From contig NZ_GL833119.1 in NCBI RefSeq assembly GCF_000185145.2, positions 1,925,464 through 1,989,463 on the forward strand: a stretch of DNA of 64,000 nucleotides, read 5' to 3'. This stretch comes from Hoylesella oralis ATCC 33269 (lineage in GTDB: Bacteria > Bacteroidota > Bacteroidia > Bacteroidales > Bacteroidaceae). Below the pieces are notes generated by a model. That model ran no database searches and was not told the DNA's origin. It was given only the letters and a program-made list of their open reading frames with translations. A program made the position numbers and the translations under genes. Below, in pieces: positions 54,757-63,619 of the stretch (position 1 is the first letter of the stretch; each line of letters begins with the position of its first letter).

Positions 54757-54808
54757 AATTGGCACAGGTAGATGACGATAATTTTTATTCACTTAAAAAA
54801 ATAATTTT

Positions 54809-55489
54809 ATGAAGAAACTATTATTATGTGCCGTAATGCTCCTTTTGGCAGTCGGAGTCAATGCCCAATTGATGAGAGCAAAAGAACTGGAAAAGTATGC
54901 CAAGGAAAAATATGGCGAGAAATGGAATGATGCAGCCAAGAACCTTGCTGGTCAACTACAGTTAGACAAGAACAATGCGCTGACCTACACACAGATTATC
55001 GAGGTACCTGAAAAAACTAAAACGCAACTGTACGTCATTCTCAACTATTGGTACAGTAATACTTTTGGCAGTGGTAAATCTGTTATTCAACTGAATGACA
55101 AAGAAGCTGGAGTTATTATTGCCAAAGGGTATGTTGATGCCATAGCCGTCCATGCAGGAGGAACAAACTCATATACGGTTAACCTCACTCCAATCATCAA
55201 GACAGATATCAAAGAGGGCAAGGTTAGGGTAACATACACTGTGCCTTTCTACGATGTGGACAAGATGGCAGGAGGCGGTATTTTGGGGGCGATGAATGGC
55301 TCGCGCGGAACATTGGTACAAGAGAATTGGCCCATAGAGAAATGCTTTCCTTTTGCAGAGAAAGACAGTCATAAGAAAACTTCAGCAAAGGCTCTCGTGA
55401 TGGCTCATGCTTATTCGAATGTTATCATGGATAAGATAGAAGAGGCTGTCAAAAATGGTGTGTCTAATAATGAAAATGAAGAGTGGTAA
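54809..55489 (+). CDS. Exported DUF4468 domain protein
   Basis: A 226-residue protein with signal peptide MKKLLLCAVMLLLAVGVNAQ and a DUF4468 (TBP-like fold) domain, typical of many periplasmic or surface proteins in Bacteroidales. The segment KNNALTYTQIIEVPEKTKTQLYV and VRVTYTVPFYDVD are characteristic. An acidic Asn/Glu tail ends it. It lies within the eroded element region between the integrase and MobC fragments, so it may be cargo. Function unknown. Confidence 0.75.
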   Translation: MKKLLLCAVMLLLAVGVNAQLMRAKELEKYAKEKYGEKWNDAAKNLAGQLQLDKNNALTYTQIIEVPEKTKTQLYVILNYWYSNTFGSGKSVIQLNDKEAGVIIAKGYVDAIAVHAGGTNSYTVNLTPIIKTDIKEGKVRVTYTVPFYDVDKMAGGGILGAMNGSRGTLVQENWPIEKCFPFAEKDSHKKTSAKALVMAHAYSNVIMDKIEEAVKNGVSNNENEEW

Positions 55490-55520
55490 TATACACCACC
55501 AAATCAAATTATCTCTTTCA

Positions 55521-55557
55521 AAGCAAGCATCTGTCTGTAAAGGCAAGTGCTTGTTTT
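55521..55557 (+). terminator. Terminator after the DUF4468 gene
   Basis: AAGCAAGCA pairs with TGCTTGTTT (one G-U), an 18-nt loop between, followed by T residues. Confidence 0.6.
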
Positions 55558-55588
55558 AGCTTAAGACGATGCAGGACGGAAGTTCTCA

Positions 55589-55689
55589 GATTACTGTCGC
55601 GAGATGCTTCTTAGTGGAGTGTTTATTTCTGTTCCCAAGATGACGGACAATGAAAAGGAAGCTATCAAGGTACTCAAACGAACCGCCTA
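55589..55689 (+). pseudogene. MobC-like mobilization protein fragment
   Basis: The frame DYCREMLLSGVFISVPKMTD, continuing with a Lys/Glu-rich helix to a stop, resembles the middle of plasmid mobilization (MobC/BmgB-type) proteins: a YCR-x-M-x-L-x-G motif, then a helix that normally leads to NNLNQIA. Here a TAA comes exactly before that motif. No start and no relaxase gene are present. Confidence 0.45.
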
Positions 55690-55838
55690 ATTCTGTGATA
55701 AAATAAGAATAGAGGACTAATTCCGATTGACGAAAAACAAAGCAGGGAGGAGTAAAGCAAAGAGGAAGAACCGCAGCAGATAGATGAAGTGTACAGGTAA
55801 ACAAATGTTTTTCTACTACCTTTATTAAATTAAAGCCT

Positions 55839-55881
55839 GCATCCAACGAATATAAACGTACTGTTTATATTCGTTGGATGC
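55839..55881. repeat. 19-bp perfect inverted repeat with 5-nt loop
   Basis: GCATCCAACGAATATAAAC (55839-55857), loop GTACT, then the exact reverse complement (55863-55881). It lies 50 bp downstream of the minus-strand dnaJ-like gene end and has no T run on the plus side. It could be a terminator for that gene or a leftover transposon end. Confidence 0.7.
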
Positions 55882-55930
55882 AAGCTCTATCGTTCTTGGA
55901 TAGCCTTTCGACAATGGTTATTTGTCATAC

Positions 55931-56620
55931 TTATGCGGTCTGTTCCGACTGTATCTGTCTTAAGAGCATCTTCTGATGTTCCGTTAAGTTGGTGGGCAAG
56001 GTTACGTTGTAAGTGATGATCAGATCGCCTGTGGTGCCGTCTCCGCGGTCGTAGCCCTTACCTTTCAGCCGGACTTTCGTGCCGTTCTGCGTTCCGGGTT
56101 TTACTTTAAGTTTCAGGCGGCTGCCACCTGTGGTTTGTATGATGATGTCGCCTCCGAGTATTGCCGTGAACATATCGATAGAGACGTTGGCGTCCATCTC
56201 GCCGGTGGTTCTCCGCTGCGTGCGGCGGGTTGTGCGCGTTTTGGCACCACTTCCGAACAGATCTTGGAAGAAACTCGAGAAGCCTCCACTGCCGAAACTG
56301 CTGAAGTCGAAGCCTTCGAAAGGTGAGTCGCCACCTGAAGACGACCACTGGAAACCTCCCGTATTCTGTCCGCTTGCAGCATTAAATCCGTCTGCCTCGC
56401 GCCACTTCTCGCCGTATTGGTCGTATTTTTGCCGTTTCTCGGGATCGCTCAACACGTCGTAAGCCTCGTTGAGAGCCTGAAATTTGGCCTTTGCCTTCGG
56501 ATCGTTGGGGTGCAGGTCGGGATGAAATTGTTTGGCACGCTTACGGTATGCCGCCCGCACATCCTTCTGCGGTATGTTACGGTCTACACCTAATATTTTA
56601 TAATAGTCTATAAATGCCAT
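55931..56620 (-). CDS. DnaJ-type chaperone (CbpA-like)
   Basis: A 229-residue J-domain protein: J domain at 1-70 with HPD in FHPDLHPND, a Gly/Phe/Ser-rich linker (about 80-130), an Arg/Thr-rich stretch, then one C-terminal beta domain ([25 protein letters not shown]). It lacks the zinc-finger domain of DnaJ and is shorter than E. coli CbpA (about 306), with one of the two C-terminal domains reduced. It should stimulate DnaK. No DnaK gene is near. Confidence 0.88.
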   Translation of the reverse strand: MAFIDYYKILGVDRNIPQKDVRAAYRKRAKQFHPDLHPNDPKAKAKFQALNEAYDVLSDPEKRQKYDQYGEKWREADGFNAASGQNTGGFQWSSSGGDSPFEGFDFSSFGSGGFSSFFQDLFGSGAKTRTTRRTQRRTTGEMDANVSIDMFTAILGGDIIIQTTGGSRLKLKVKPGTQNGTKVRLKGKGYDRGDGTTGDLIITYNVTLPTNLTEHQKMLLRQIQSEQTA

Positions 56621-56734
56621 GTTTATTGAATTAATTTGTTACTTGTAGGGTAGCAAAAAGTATGCCGTTGGGCCGCTTTCCTGTAATTATTTTTGGCTGT
56701 GTGTTGCTCGTAAATGAAAAATCGGACAGGCGTA

Positions 56735-56765
56735 TTTGTTGTTAAAAGAATAATTACTACCTTTG
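56735..56765 (+). promoter_or_regulatory. Promoter of the DMP19-smpB-metH operon
   Basis: TTTG (56735-56738), 19 bp, TACCTTTG (56758-56765), then C. Confidence 0.75.
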
Positions 56766-56799
56766 CAAAATACAAATGTGAAGAGAGAAAGTGGCAATT

Positions 56800-57312
56800 A
56801 TGAACGATATAATCATTAAGGAAAGCAGGCTGGTCGAGGCCGCTGAAAATGGAATGGACGCTTTTGTGGACGTGTTTTTCGATGCAATAAACGGTGCGGT
56901 CGGCGGAGAGCTTTCTGTGGAACATCTGCAACAGCTCAATGTCGACCAGATTACGCTTCTGGCATATAGGTATATGCGTGATGAGGTGATGGACGGCGGT
57001 TTCGTGCAATTGATACATAACGGTTACGGCGGTTTCATATTTATGAACCCGTTCAATAAGGCCGTAAGGGCGTGGGGCATGCAAGATCTTCACCGGATTA
57101 TTAGCAAGTGCCATAGGCTTTATGTCAAATATGGTAAAGAGATCGAGAAAGATTGTAGCGACGATGAATTCATGGCACTGTTCGAACGTTTCCCTGAGTT
57201 CGATGTGTTCGACGATGAGTTCGTGGAAAAAGAAGAAGCGTTTACGGCGGCCGTAGCCCATTATATCGACGAGCATATCGAAAACTTTGCGAAAATAGAG
57301 AAAGATGAATAA
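56800..57312 (+). CDS. DMP19/DUF4375-like protein
   Basis: A 170-residue acidic soluble protein. The segment [18 protein letters not shown] and the helix [16 protein letters not shown] fit the DMP19-type (DUF4375) domain, a DNA-mimic family in some bacteria. Here a DNA-mimic role is unproven; the high Asp/Glu content is compatible. A GTG at 56791 could also start it; the ATG at 56800 is preferred. Its end overlaps smpB by 8 bp. Confidence 0.75.
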   Translation: MNDIIIKESRLVEAAENGMDAFVDVFFDAINGAVGGELSVEHLQQLNVDQITLLAYRYMRDEVMDGGFVQLIHNGYGGFIFMNPFNKAVRAWGMQDLHRIISKCHRLYVKYGKEIEKDCSDDEFMALFERFPEFDVFDDEFVEKEEAFTAAVAHYIDEHIENFAKIEKDE

Positions 57313-57784
57313 AGAAGAATTGGAACTCCGCAGAAAGAGTCCTGTACAGATAAGAAACAAAAAAGCTTCATTCGAATACTACTTTGTAGATACTTATACG
57401 GCGGGCATCGTGCTCACCGGCACGGAAATCAAGTCGATCCGGCAGGGAAAAGCCTCGTTGGTCGACAGTTTTTGCTACATCAACAATGGTGAAATCTGGG
57501 TAAAAGGTATGAATATTTCGCCTTATTTCTATGGTTCTTACGCCAATCACGAGGCGAAGCGCGACCGTAAGTTGCTGTTGACCAAGCGCGAAATCTATAA
57601 ATTGCAGGAGGCTACAAAGGCGGTGGGCTTTACTATCGTGCCCATACTCGTGTTCATAGATGGCAAGGGGCGTGCCAAAGTAGATATCGCCTTGGCCCGC
57701 GGAAAGAAAGAATACGACAAGCGGCAGACACTGAAAGAGAAAGAAGACCGGCGCGAGATGGATCGTGCAATCAAACATTTTTGA
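57305..57784 (+). CDS. smpB: SsrA-binding protein SmpB
   Basis: A 159-residue protein that binds tmRNA and brings it to stalled ribosomes. Features: [31 protein letters not shown] and [21 protein letters not shown], with the C-terminal basic tail. Complete. It overlaps the DMP19-like gene by 8 bp and is 6 bp before metH, so all three form an operon. Confidence 0.97.
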   Translation: MNKEELELRRKSPVQIRNKKASFEYYFVDTYTAGIVLTGTEIKSIRQGKASLVDSFCYINNGEIWVKGMNISPYFYGSYANHEAKRDRKLLLTKREIYKLQEATKAVGFTIVPILVFIDGKGRAKVDIALARGKKEYDKRQTLKEKEDRREMDRAIKHF

Positions 57785-57790
57785 GCTATC

Positions 57791-60550
57791 ATGACTTTAC
57801 GGGATGCCGCGGCACAGCGGATACTGATACTCGACGGTGCTATGGGCACCATGATACAAGACTACGGGCTTACGGAAAACGACTTCCGTAATGAACAGCT
57901 GGTGGATATTCCGGGACAAATGAAAGGTAATAATGATGTGCTGAATCTTACACGTCCGGATGTAATCATGGATATTCATCGGCGATACTTGCAGGCCGGA
58001 GCCGATATTATAGAAACCAACACCTTTTCTTCGCAGCGCATTTCGCAGGCCGACTACCGTTTAGAAGGTTATGCAGTTCGGCTTTCGCTGGAAGGCGCAC
58101 GCTTGGCAAGACAGGCAGCCAATGAGTTTTCTACTCCCGAGAAGCCACGATTTGTTGCGGGAAGTGTGGGGCCGACCAATAAAACCTGCTCTATGTCGCC
58201 CGATGTAAGCAATCCTGCTGCAAGAGAACTGACTTATGATGACTTGTATCAAGCTTATACAGAGCAGATAGAAGCATTGGTCGAGGGTGGAGTGGATGCT
58301 CTTTTGATAGAAACAATTTTCGATACGTTAAATGCGAAAGTAGCCATTGATGCTGCGCAGAGCGTTATGGCATCGCATCAAATCAGTCTCCCGATCATGC
58401 TGAGCGTAACTGTCAGCGATCTTGCCGGCAGAACCTTGAGCGGACAAACATTGGAGGCTTTCTTGGCAAGTATCAGTACATACGATATTTTTTCCGTGGG
58501 CTTGAACTGTTCTTTCGGCGCTCGGCAGATGAAGCCCTATCTGAAAGAGCTGGCACGGAAAGCACCTTATTATATTTCCGCCTATCCAAACGCCGGTTTG
58601 CCTAACTCTATGGGGCTTTATGATGAGACGGCCGAGTCGATGACTCCTCAGATAGGAGAGTTCATAGACGAAGGATTGGTGAATATAGTCGGTGGGTGTT
58701 GCGGTACAACCGATGAGTTTATCGCCCGATATGCCCGATGGGCACAGGGAAAAAAGCCCCGCCGAGTGGTTGCGAAACCAAAGACGATGTGGCTTTCGGG
58801 GCTCGAATTGCTCGACGAAACTCCCGAAGTACAGTTCGTAAACGTAGGAGAACGTTGCAATGTAGCGGGAAGTCGTAAGTTTCTTCGCTTGATAAAAGAG
58901 AAAAACTACGAGGAGGCGATGTCGATAGCCCGTAAGCAGGTGGAAGACGGGGCGCTCGTAATTGATGTTAATATGGATGACGGACTGCTCGATGCCAAGG
59001 CGGAAATGGTGACTTTCTTGAATATGATTGCCGCCGAGCCCGATATAGCAAAGGTTCCGGTAATGATAGATTCTTCGAAATGGGATGTGATTGTTGCCGG
59101 ATTGAAATGCTGTCAGGGTAAGTGTGTAGTTAATTCCATTTCGTTGAAAGAGGGAGAAGAGAAGTTTATCGAGCATGCCAAAGACGTGCAGCGCTATGGT
59201 GCAGCCGTGGTAGTGATGTGCTTTGATGAACGGGGACAGGCTACCTCTTTCGAACGCAGGATAGAGATAGCAGGGCGGGCCTATCGCATTTTGACGGAGA
59301 AGGTGGGCATGAATCCGCTCGATATCATCTTCGATCCGAATATACTGGCTATTGCCACGGGGATGGAGGAGCACGACAATTATGCCGTAGACTTCATTAA
59401 ATCGGTGGAATGGATAAAGAACAACCTGCCCGGAGCTCATGTGAGTGGAGGAATAAGCAATCTGTCGTTTTCTTTCAGAGGAAATAACTATGTGCGCGAA
59501 GCCATGCATGCTGTGTTCCTTTATTATGCTATTAAGGCGGGGATGGATTTTGGTATCGTAAATCCAGCAGCTAAGGTAATGTACACAGATATACCCGAAG
59601 AGCATTTGCAGATACTCGAGGATGTGGTGTTGAACCGTCGGAAGAATGCGTCGGAAGATTTGATAGAACTAGCCGATCGTTTGAAAAAAGAAGCAGAGGA
59701 GGCATCCGCGAGACAAAATGTCGGTAACTCTCAGGCGGAAAATCGGGAAGGATGGCGCAGCGAACCGGTAGACAAACGCTTGGGATATGCTTTGAGGAAA
59801 GGTATAGGGGATTATCTTGATGAAGATATCCGTGAGGCGTTGAAGGTATATCCTCGTGCGGTCGATATTATAGAAGGTCCATTGATGGCGGGTATGAATG
59901 AAGTAGGGGAGTTGTTCGGTGCGGGAAAGATGTTCTTGCCGCAGGTAGTGAAGACGGCACGAACGATGAAACAAGCAGTTTATATTCTTCAGCCTTATAT
60001 AGAAGGCGAAAAGAAAGATAATTCTTCGAAAGCGGGAAAAGTAATACTTGCCACAGTAAAAGGCGATGTACATGATATCGGCAAGAATATAGTTTCAGTG
60101 GTGATGTCGTGCAATAACTACGAAGTGATTGATATGGGAGTGATGGTTCCGGCCGAACATATTGTGAAGAAAGCCATTGAGGAGAAAGCCGATTTGATAG
60201 GATTAAGCGGACTTATTACACCTTCGCTTGAGGAAATGGTGAACGTGGCAGTAGAAATGCGGCGGGCAGGGCTGGATATTCCCATCATGATCGGTGGGGC
60301 CACAACCTCGCAATTGCATGTGGCATTGAAAATTGCCCCGGTATATAGCGGTCCTGTGGTATGGATGAAAGATGCATCGCAGAATGCTTTAGCGGCGGCA
60401 AAGCTGCTGAATAAGGCGGAAGAACCTTCGTATGCTAATTCTCTGAATGAGAAGTATGCCAAGTTGCGCGAAGGCTATCGGCAGGAACAGCAACAACTTA
60501 TTTCGATAGATGAGGCACGGAAAAATAAATTAAATTTGTTTGAATCTTGA
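57791..60550 (+). CDS. metH: Cobalamin-dependent methionine synthase without reactivation domain
   Basis: Makes methionine from homocysteine and methyltetrahydrofolate using B12. Residues 1-320: homocysteine domain with zinc Cys in VGLNCSFG and GGCCGTTDEF. About 345-615: pterin domain (FVNVGERCNVAGSRKF). About 655-745: cap helices; 755-890: B12 domain with the cobalt-binding His in GDVHDIGKN. It stops at 919 residues after KNKLNLFES, while full-length MetH is about 1220 with a C-terminal AdoMet reactivation domain. The missing domain is normal in much of Bacteroidales, which then need a separate reactivation protein. Nothing suitable is seen nearby. Confidence 0.95.
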   Translation: MTLRDAAAQRILILDGAMGTMIQDYGLTENDFRNEQLVDIPGQMKGNNDVLNLTRPDVIMDIHRRYLQAGADIIETNTFSSQRISQADYRLEGYAVRLSLEGARLARQAANEFSTPEKPRFVAGSVGPTNKTCSMSPDVSNPAARELTYDDLYQAYTEQIEALVEGGVDALLIETIFDTLNAKVAIDAAQSVMASHQISLPIMLSVTVSDLAGRTLSGQTLEAFLASISTYDIFSVGLNCSFGARQMKPYLKELARKAPYYISAYPNAGLPNSMGLYDETAESMTPQIGEFIDEGLVNIVGGCCGTTDEFIARYARWAQGKKPRRVVAKPKTMWLSGLELLDETPEVQFVNVGERCNVAGSRKFLRLIKEKNYEEAMSIARKQVEDGALVIDVNMDDGLLDAKAEMVTFLNMIAAEPDIAKVPVMIDSSKWDVIVAGLKCCQGKCVVNSISLKEGEEKFIEHAKDVQRYGAAVVVMCFDERGQATSFERRIEIAGRAYRILTEKVGMNPLDIIFDPNILAIATGMEEHDNYAVDFIKSVEWIKNNLPGAHVSGGISNLSFSFRGNNYVREAMHAVFLYYAIKAGMDFGIVNPAAKVMYTDIPEEHLQILEDVVLNRRKNASEDLIELADRLKKEAEEASARQNVGNSQAENREGWRSEPVDKRLGYALRKGIGDYLDEDIREALKVYPRAVDIIEGPLMAGMNEVGELFGAGKMFLPQVVKTARTMKQAVYILQPYIEGEKKDNSSKAGKVILATVKGDVHDIGKNIVSVVMSCNNYEVIDMGVMVPAEHIVKKAIEEKADLIGLSGLITPSLEEMVNVAVEMRRAGLDIPIMIGGATTSQLHVALKIAPVYSGPVVWMKDASQNALAAAKLLNKAEEPSYANSLNEKYAKLREGYRQEQQQLISIDEARKNKLNLFES

Positions 60551-60612
60551 TTTTATTTCTTTATGTATGGATTTTTCTTACTAAGAGATGGTGAAAAAAT
60601 GTGAAATAATAT

Positions 60613-60643
60613 TTTGTGAAATATATAATTTACACTACTTTTG
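60613..60643 (+). promoter_or_regulatory. Promoter of map
   Basis: TTTG (60613-60616), 19 bp, TACTTTTG (60636-60643). Leader about 15 nt. Confidence 0.7.
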
Positions 60644-60664
60644 TAGAGGTTTAGTAATTTTGAA

Positions 60665-61528
60665 ATGAAGTTTAAAAATAGAAAACGGTGGCATTGCTTA
60701 CCTGGTCAACCGATAACAGAACTCGATAAGCAAGTGATGTATTGGGAGAATAAAGGTAAGGAAGTGCCCACGCGTGAATTGATAAAAACGCCCGAACAGA
60801 TAGAAGGTATACGAAAGAGTGGGGGTGTTAATACAGGAGTGCTTGACGAAGTTGCAAAACAGATACATGCTGGAATGAATACACTCGAAATAGATAAAAT
60901 CTGTTATGATTATTGCACTGGGCACGATGCTATTCCCGCATGCTTGAATTATGAAGGTTTTCCTAAAAGTGTATGTACAAGTATCAATGAGGTCGTATGT
61001 CATGGGATACCGAAAGAGGAAGATGTTTTGCAGGAAGGAGATATTGTAAATGTGGATTTCACTACAATATTGGATGGATATTATGCAGATGCATCCCGTA
61101 TGTTCATTATAGGGAAAACTACTCCTGAAAAAGAACAGCTTGTAAGGGTTGCCAAAGAATGTCTGGAAGTAGGTGCTGAGGCAGCTAAGCCATTTGGGTT
61201 TGTTGGCGATATCGGGCATGCTATTCAGAAACATGCAGAAAAATATCATTATGGAGTTGTACGTGATTTGTGTGGTCATGGAGTCGGTCTTGATTTTCAT
61301 GAACAACCGGATGTGGTACATTACGGACATCGTGGAACGGGCATGTTACTTGTTCCCGGCATGGTGTTCACGATAGAACCGATGATCAATATGGGTACAT
61401 GGAAAGTATTTATAGATGCAGATGATAGATACGGATGGGAAGTTATTACGGGAGATGAACTACCTTCGGCACAATGGGAGCACACCTTTGTGATGACAGA
61501 GCATGGAGTTGAAATCTTGACATATTAA
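60665..61528 (+). CDS. map: Methionine aminopeptidase, type I
   Basis: Removes the N-terminal Met from new proteins. The 287-residue protein has the catalytic set DFTTILDGYYADASR (two Asp), CGHGVGLDFHEQP (His), TIEPM (Glu) and the last Glu in SAQWEHTFV. It carries an N-terminal extension of about 40 residues (MKFKNRKRWHCLPGQPI...) that lacks the paired-Cys zinc finger of some type Ic enzymes. tsaD starts directly after its stop. Confidence 0.96.
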   Translation: MKFKNRKRWHCLPGQPITELDKQVMYWENKGKEVPTRELIKTPEQIEGIRKSGGVNTGVLDEVAKQIHAGMNTLEIDKICYDYCTGHDAIPACLNYEGFPKSVCTSINEVVCHGIPKEEDVLQEGDIVNVDFTTILDGYYADASRMFIIGKTTPEKEQLVRVAKECLEVGAEAAKPFGFVGDIGHAIQKHAEKYHYGVVRDLCGHGVGLDFHEQPDVVHYGHRGTGMLLVPGMVFTIEPMINMGTWKVFIDADDRYGWEVITGDELPSAQWEHTFVMTEHGVEILTY

Positions 61529-62560
61529 ATGGAAACGAATAATATTTATATATTAGGTATAGAAAGTAGTTGTGATGATACTTCTGCAGCAGTGCTTAAA
61601 AACGATGTACTACTGAGTAATGTAACGGCTTCACAAGAAGTACATAAGGCATATGGAGGAGTTGTTCCAGAGCTTGCTTCGAGGGCACATCAACAGAATG
61701 TAGTTCCTGTAGTTGATCAGGCAATAAAGAAAGCCGGTATCACCAAAGAACAACTATCGGCTATCGCTTTTACACGTGGGCCGGGATTAATGGGTTCATT
61801 GCTTGTGGGAGTTAGTTTTGCCAAAGGTTTGGCTCGCTCATTGGAAATTCCTTTGATAGATATCAACCATTTACAAGGACATGTTATGGCTCATTTTATC
61901 AAGGAAAGTGATAATGATTATCATCAGCCACCCTTTCCTTTTCTTTGTCTTTTGGTAAGTGGAGGTAATTCGCAGATTGTAAAGGTGAAGGCTTATAATG
62001 ATATGGAGGTACTCGGGCAGACTATTGATGATGCAGTAGGGGAAGCTATTGATAAATGTTCGAAAGTAATGGGGCTTGGCTATCCCGGAGGTCCAATTAT
62101 CGATAAGCTGGCGCGTCAAGGTAATCCGCATGCTTTTCAGTTTTCTGAACCTAATATCTCCGGAATGGATTATAGTTTCTCCGGTTTAAAGACGTCTTTT
62201 TTATATAACTTGAGGAAATGGATTGAAGAAGAAGCCGATTTCATCGAAAAGCATAAGACGGATATAGCAGCAAGTCTCGAATTTACGATTGTAGATATAT
62301 TAATGAGAAAATTGCGTATGGCTGTCGAGAAAACAAAAATTACGCATGTGGCTGTTGCAGGCGGTGTTTCTGCTAATAATGGTTTGCGAAATGCTTTTCG
62401 TGAGCATGCAGAGAAATATGGATGGACTATTTATATACCTAAGTTTAGCTATACTACGGATAATGCTGCAATGATAGGAATAACTGGATATTATAAATAT
62501 ATGGATCATGATTTCTGTAGCATAGATAAGCCTGCTTTCAGCAAAGTAACATTCAAATAG
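61529..62560 (+). CDS. tsaD: tRNA N6-adenosine threonylcarbamoyltransferase
   Basis: Transfers the threonylcarbamoyl group to A37 of ANN-decoding tRNAs. The 343-residue ASKHA-fold protein shows ILGIESSCDDTSAAVL, the metal motif HLQGHVMAH, LVSGGNSQIV and VAGGVSANNGLR. Complete. It immediately follows map, with no gap. TsaB, TsaC and TsaE are not in the window. Confidence 0.97.
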   Translation: METNNIYILGIESSCDDTSAAVLKNDVLLSNVTASQEVHKAYGGVVPELASRAHQQNVVPVVDQAIKKAGITKEQLSAIAFTRGPGLMGSLLVGVSFAKGLARSLEIPLIDINHLQGHVMAHFIKESDNDYHQPPFPFLCLLVSGGNSQIVKVKAYNDMEVLGQTIDDAVGEAIDKCSKVMGLGYPGGPIIDKLARQGNPHAFQFSEPNISGMDYSFSGLKTSFLYNLRKWIEEEADFIEKHKTDIAASLEFTIVDILMRKLRMAVEKTKITHVAVAGGVSANNGLRNAFREHAEKYGWTIYIPKFSYTTDNAAMIGITGYYKYMDHDFCSIDKPAFSKVTFK

Positions 62561-62599
62561 TTTATGCTGCTTTATGTTAATAAATAAATTTATAAAAGA

Positions 62600-63118
62600 A
62601 TGGAATTAGAAAGTAAAGTTTTGAGTAAAGAGCTACAACAGCTTCTTTATGATAATAAGAAAACGTTAGGTACGGCGGAGAGTTGTACTGGTGGAAGAAT
62701 TGCAGAGGCTATTATTGCGGCTCCTGGCGCTTCTAATTATTTTAAGGGAGGAATTATTGCTTATACAAACGGAATCAAAGAAGAATTGCTACATGTGGAC
62801 CATCAGACGTTAGAAGAGAAGACTGCTGTGAGCGAGGAAGTTGCAATCCAAATGGTAAAGGGTGCTTGCAAGGTGCTCCATTGTGATTATGCTATTTCTG
62901 CGACAGGTATTGCCGGACCGGGAGGAGGAACTGTTAGTATTCCTGTAGGAACAATTTGGATTGCTTGTGGAACGAAAGACAAGGCTCATACCTATAAATT
63001 GGAAGAAGATTTCGGACGTGATATCAATCTTGCAATAGCAACGAATAAAGTCCTCCGCCTATTTTTAGATTTTCTGAAAGGAGAGAATATAAATGAAATT
63101 TCAGAATCCGAAGGATAA
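62600..63118 (+). CDS. CinA C-terminal domain protein (nicotinamide-nucleotide amidohydrolase type)
   Basis: A 172-residue protein consisting only of the CinA-C/PncC domain, which deamidates nicotinamide mononucleotide in the pyridine nucleotide cycle. Motifs: LGTAESCTGGRIAEAI, FKGGIIAYTNGIK, SATGIAGPGGGT. The N-terminal MoaB-like domain of full CinA is absent, as is common. It is the last gene in the map-tsaD run. Confidence 0.88.
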   Translation: MELESKVLSKELQQLLYDNKKTLGTAESCTGGRIAEAIIAAPGASNYFKGGIIAYTNGIKEELLHVDHQTLEEKTAVSEEVAIQMVKGACKVLHCDYAISATGIAGPGGGTVSIPVGTIWIACGTKDKAHTYKLEEDFGRDINLAIATNKVLRLFLDFLKGENINEISESEG

Positions 63119-63600
63119 AGTTTCTGTAACATCATTTAAATTTAATATAGATTTTTTGCATTAGACTCGAGTATTTAAAACGGCATTTCATTGCTTATGA
63201 AAAAGTATCTCTAATTTTTTCTTTTTAATTCCGTTAGTGATTTAAGAGCCAATATCTTATGCCTACCACTGAGATGGGTATTGTTACAAGAGCTGGGCGA
63301 AGTAATAGTACAACATAGGCATCCTTTATTTCAAATGAGTAACGGTAAGTTGAAGGTAAACATTCAGCAAACTATGCTATCCAATGTAGGGGACGCAATA
63401 CAAATCCAGTCGCTATTGCCTTTATCAAGCAAAACGAAGGAATAGCAGACTCCAACCCCTCTTTCCGCACGGATATAGTCTTCAACACAAGCTTCCTCAA
63501 AATTAGTCATGCAAGTAGAACTGTGTCAAGGTTATTTCTCTTATATAGTATTAATCTCAGATGGGAGACACGATATTTAATCGTGTTTTCTATGTGAGGA
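63119..63600. other. Decayed region without a recognisable gene
   Basis: All frames are broken by stops. Some short open pieces (for example a plus-strand stretch from 63380 to 63540) look like eroded coding sequence, but I could not identify any family. A hairpin CACGAT-ATTTA-ATCGTG (63570-63586) lies just beyond the end of the transposase relic and might be its terminator or end. Confidence 0.4.
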
Positions 63601-63619
63601 GCTTTTTTGTTCGCAAAGT

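Noticed and set aside
55586..55846. 86-codon minus-strand frame next to the dnaJ-like gene
   Set aside because: It lies antisense to the MobC-like fragment and has no family features or promoter.
58328..59605. 425-codon frame antisense to metH
   Set aside because: It is a shadow of the strong metH coding frame, has no promoter and resembles no protein. The same applies to the 309-codon frame antisense to gyrA (43098-44027).
63180..63300. Apparent similarity of a minus-strand piece to the start of RdgB/HAM1 pyrophosphatase
   Set aside because: Only a few residues (HKILALKSL-like) agree and the rest does not follow the family, so I regard it as chance.
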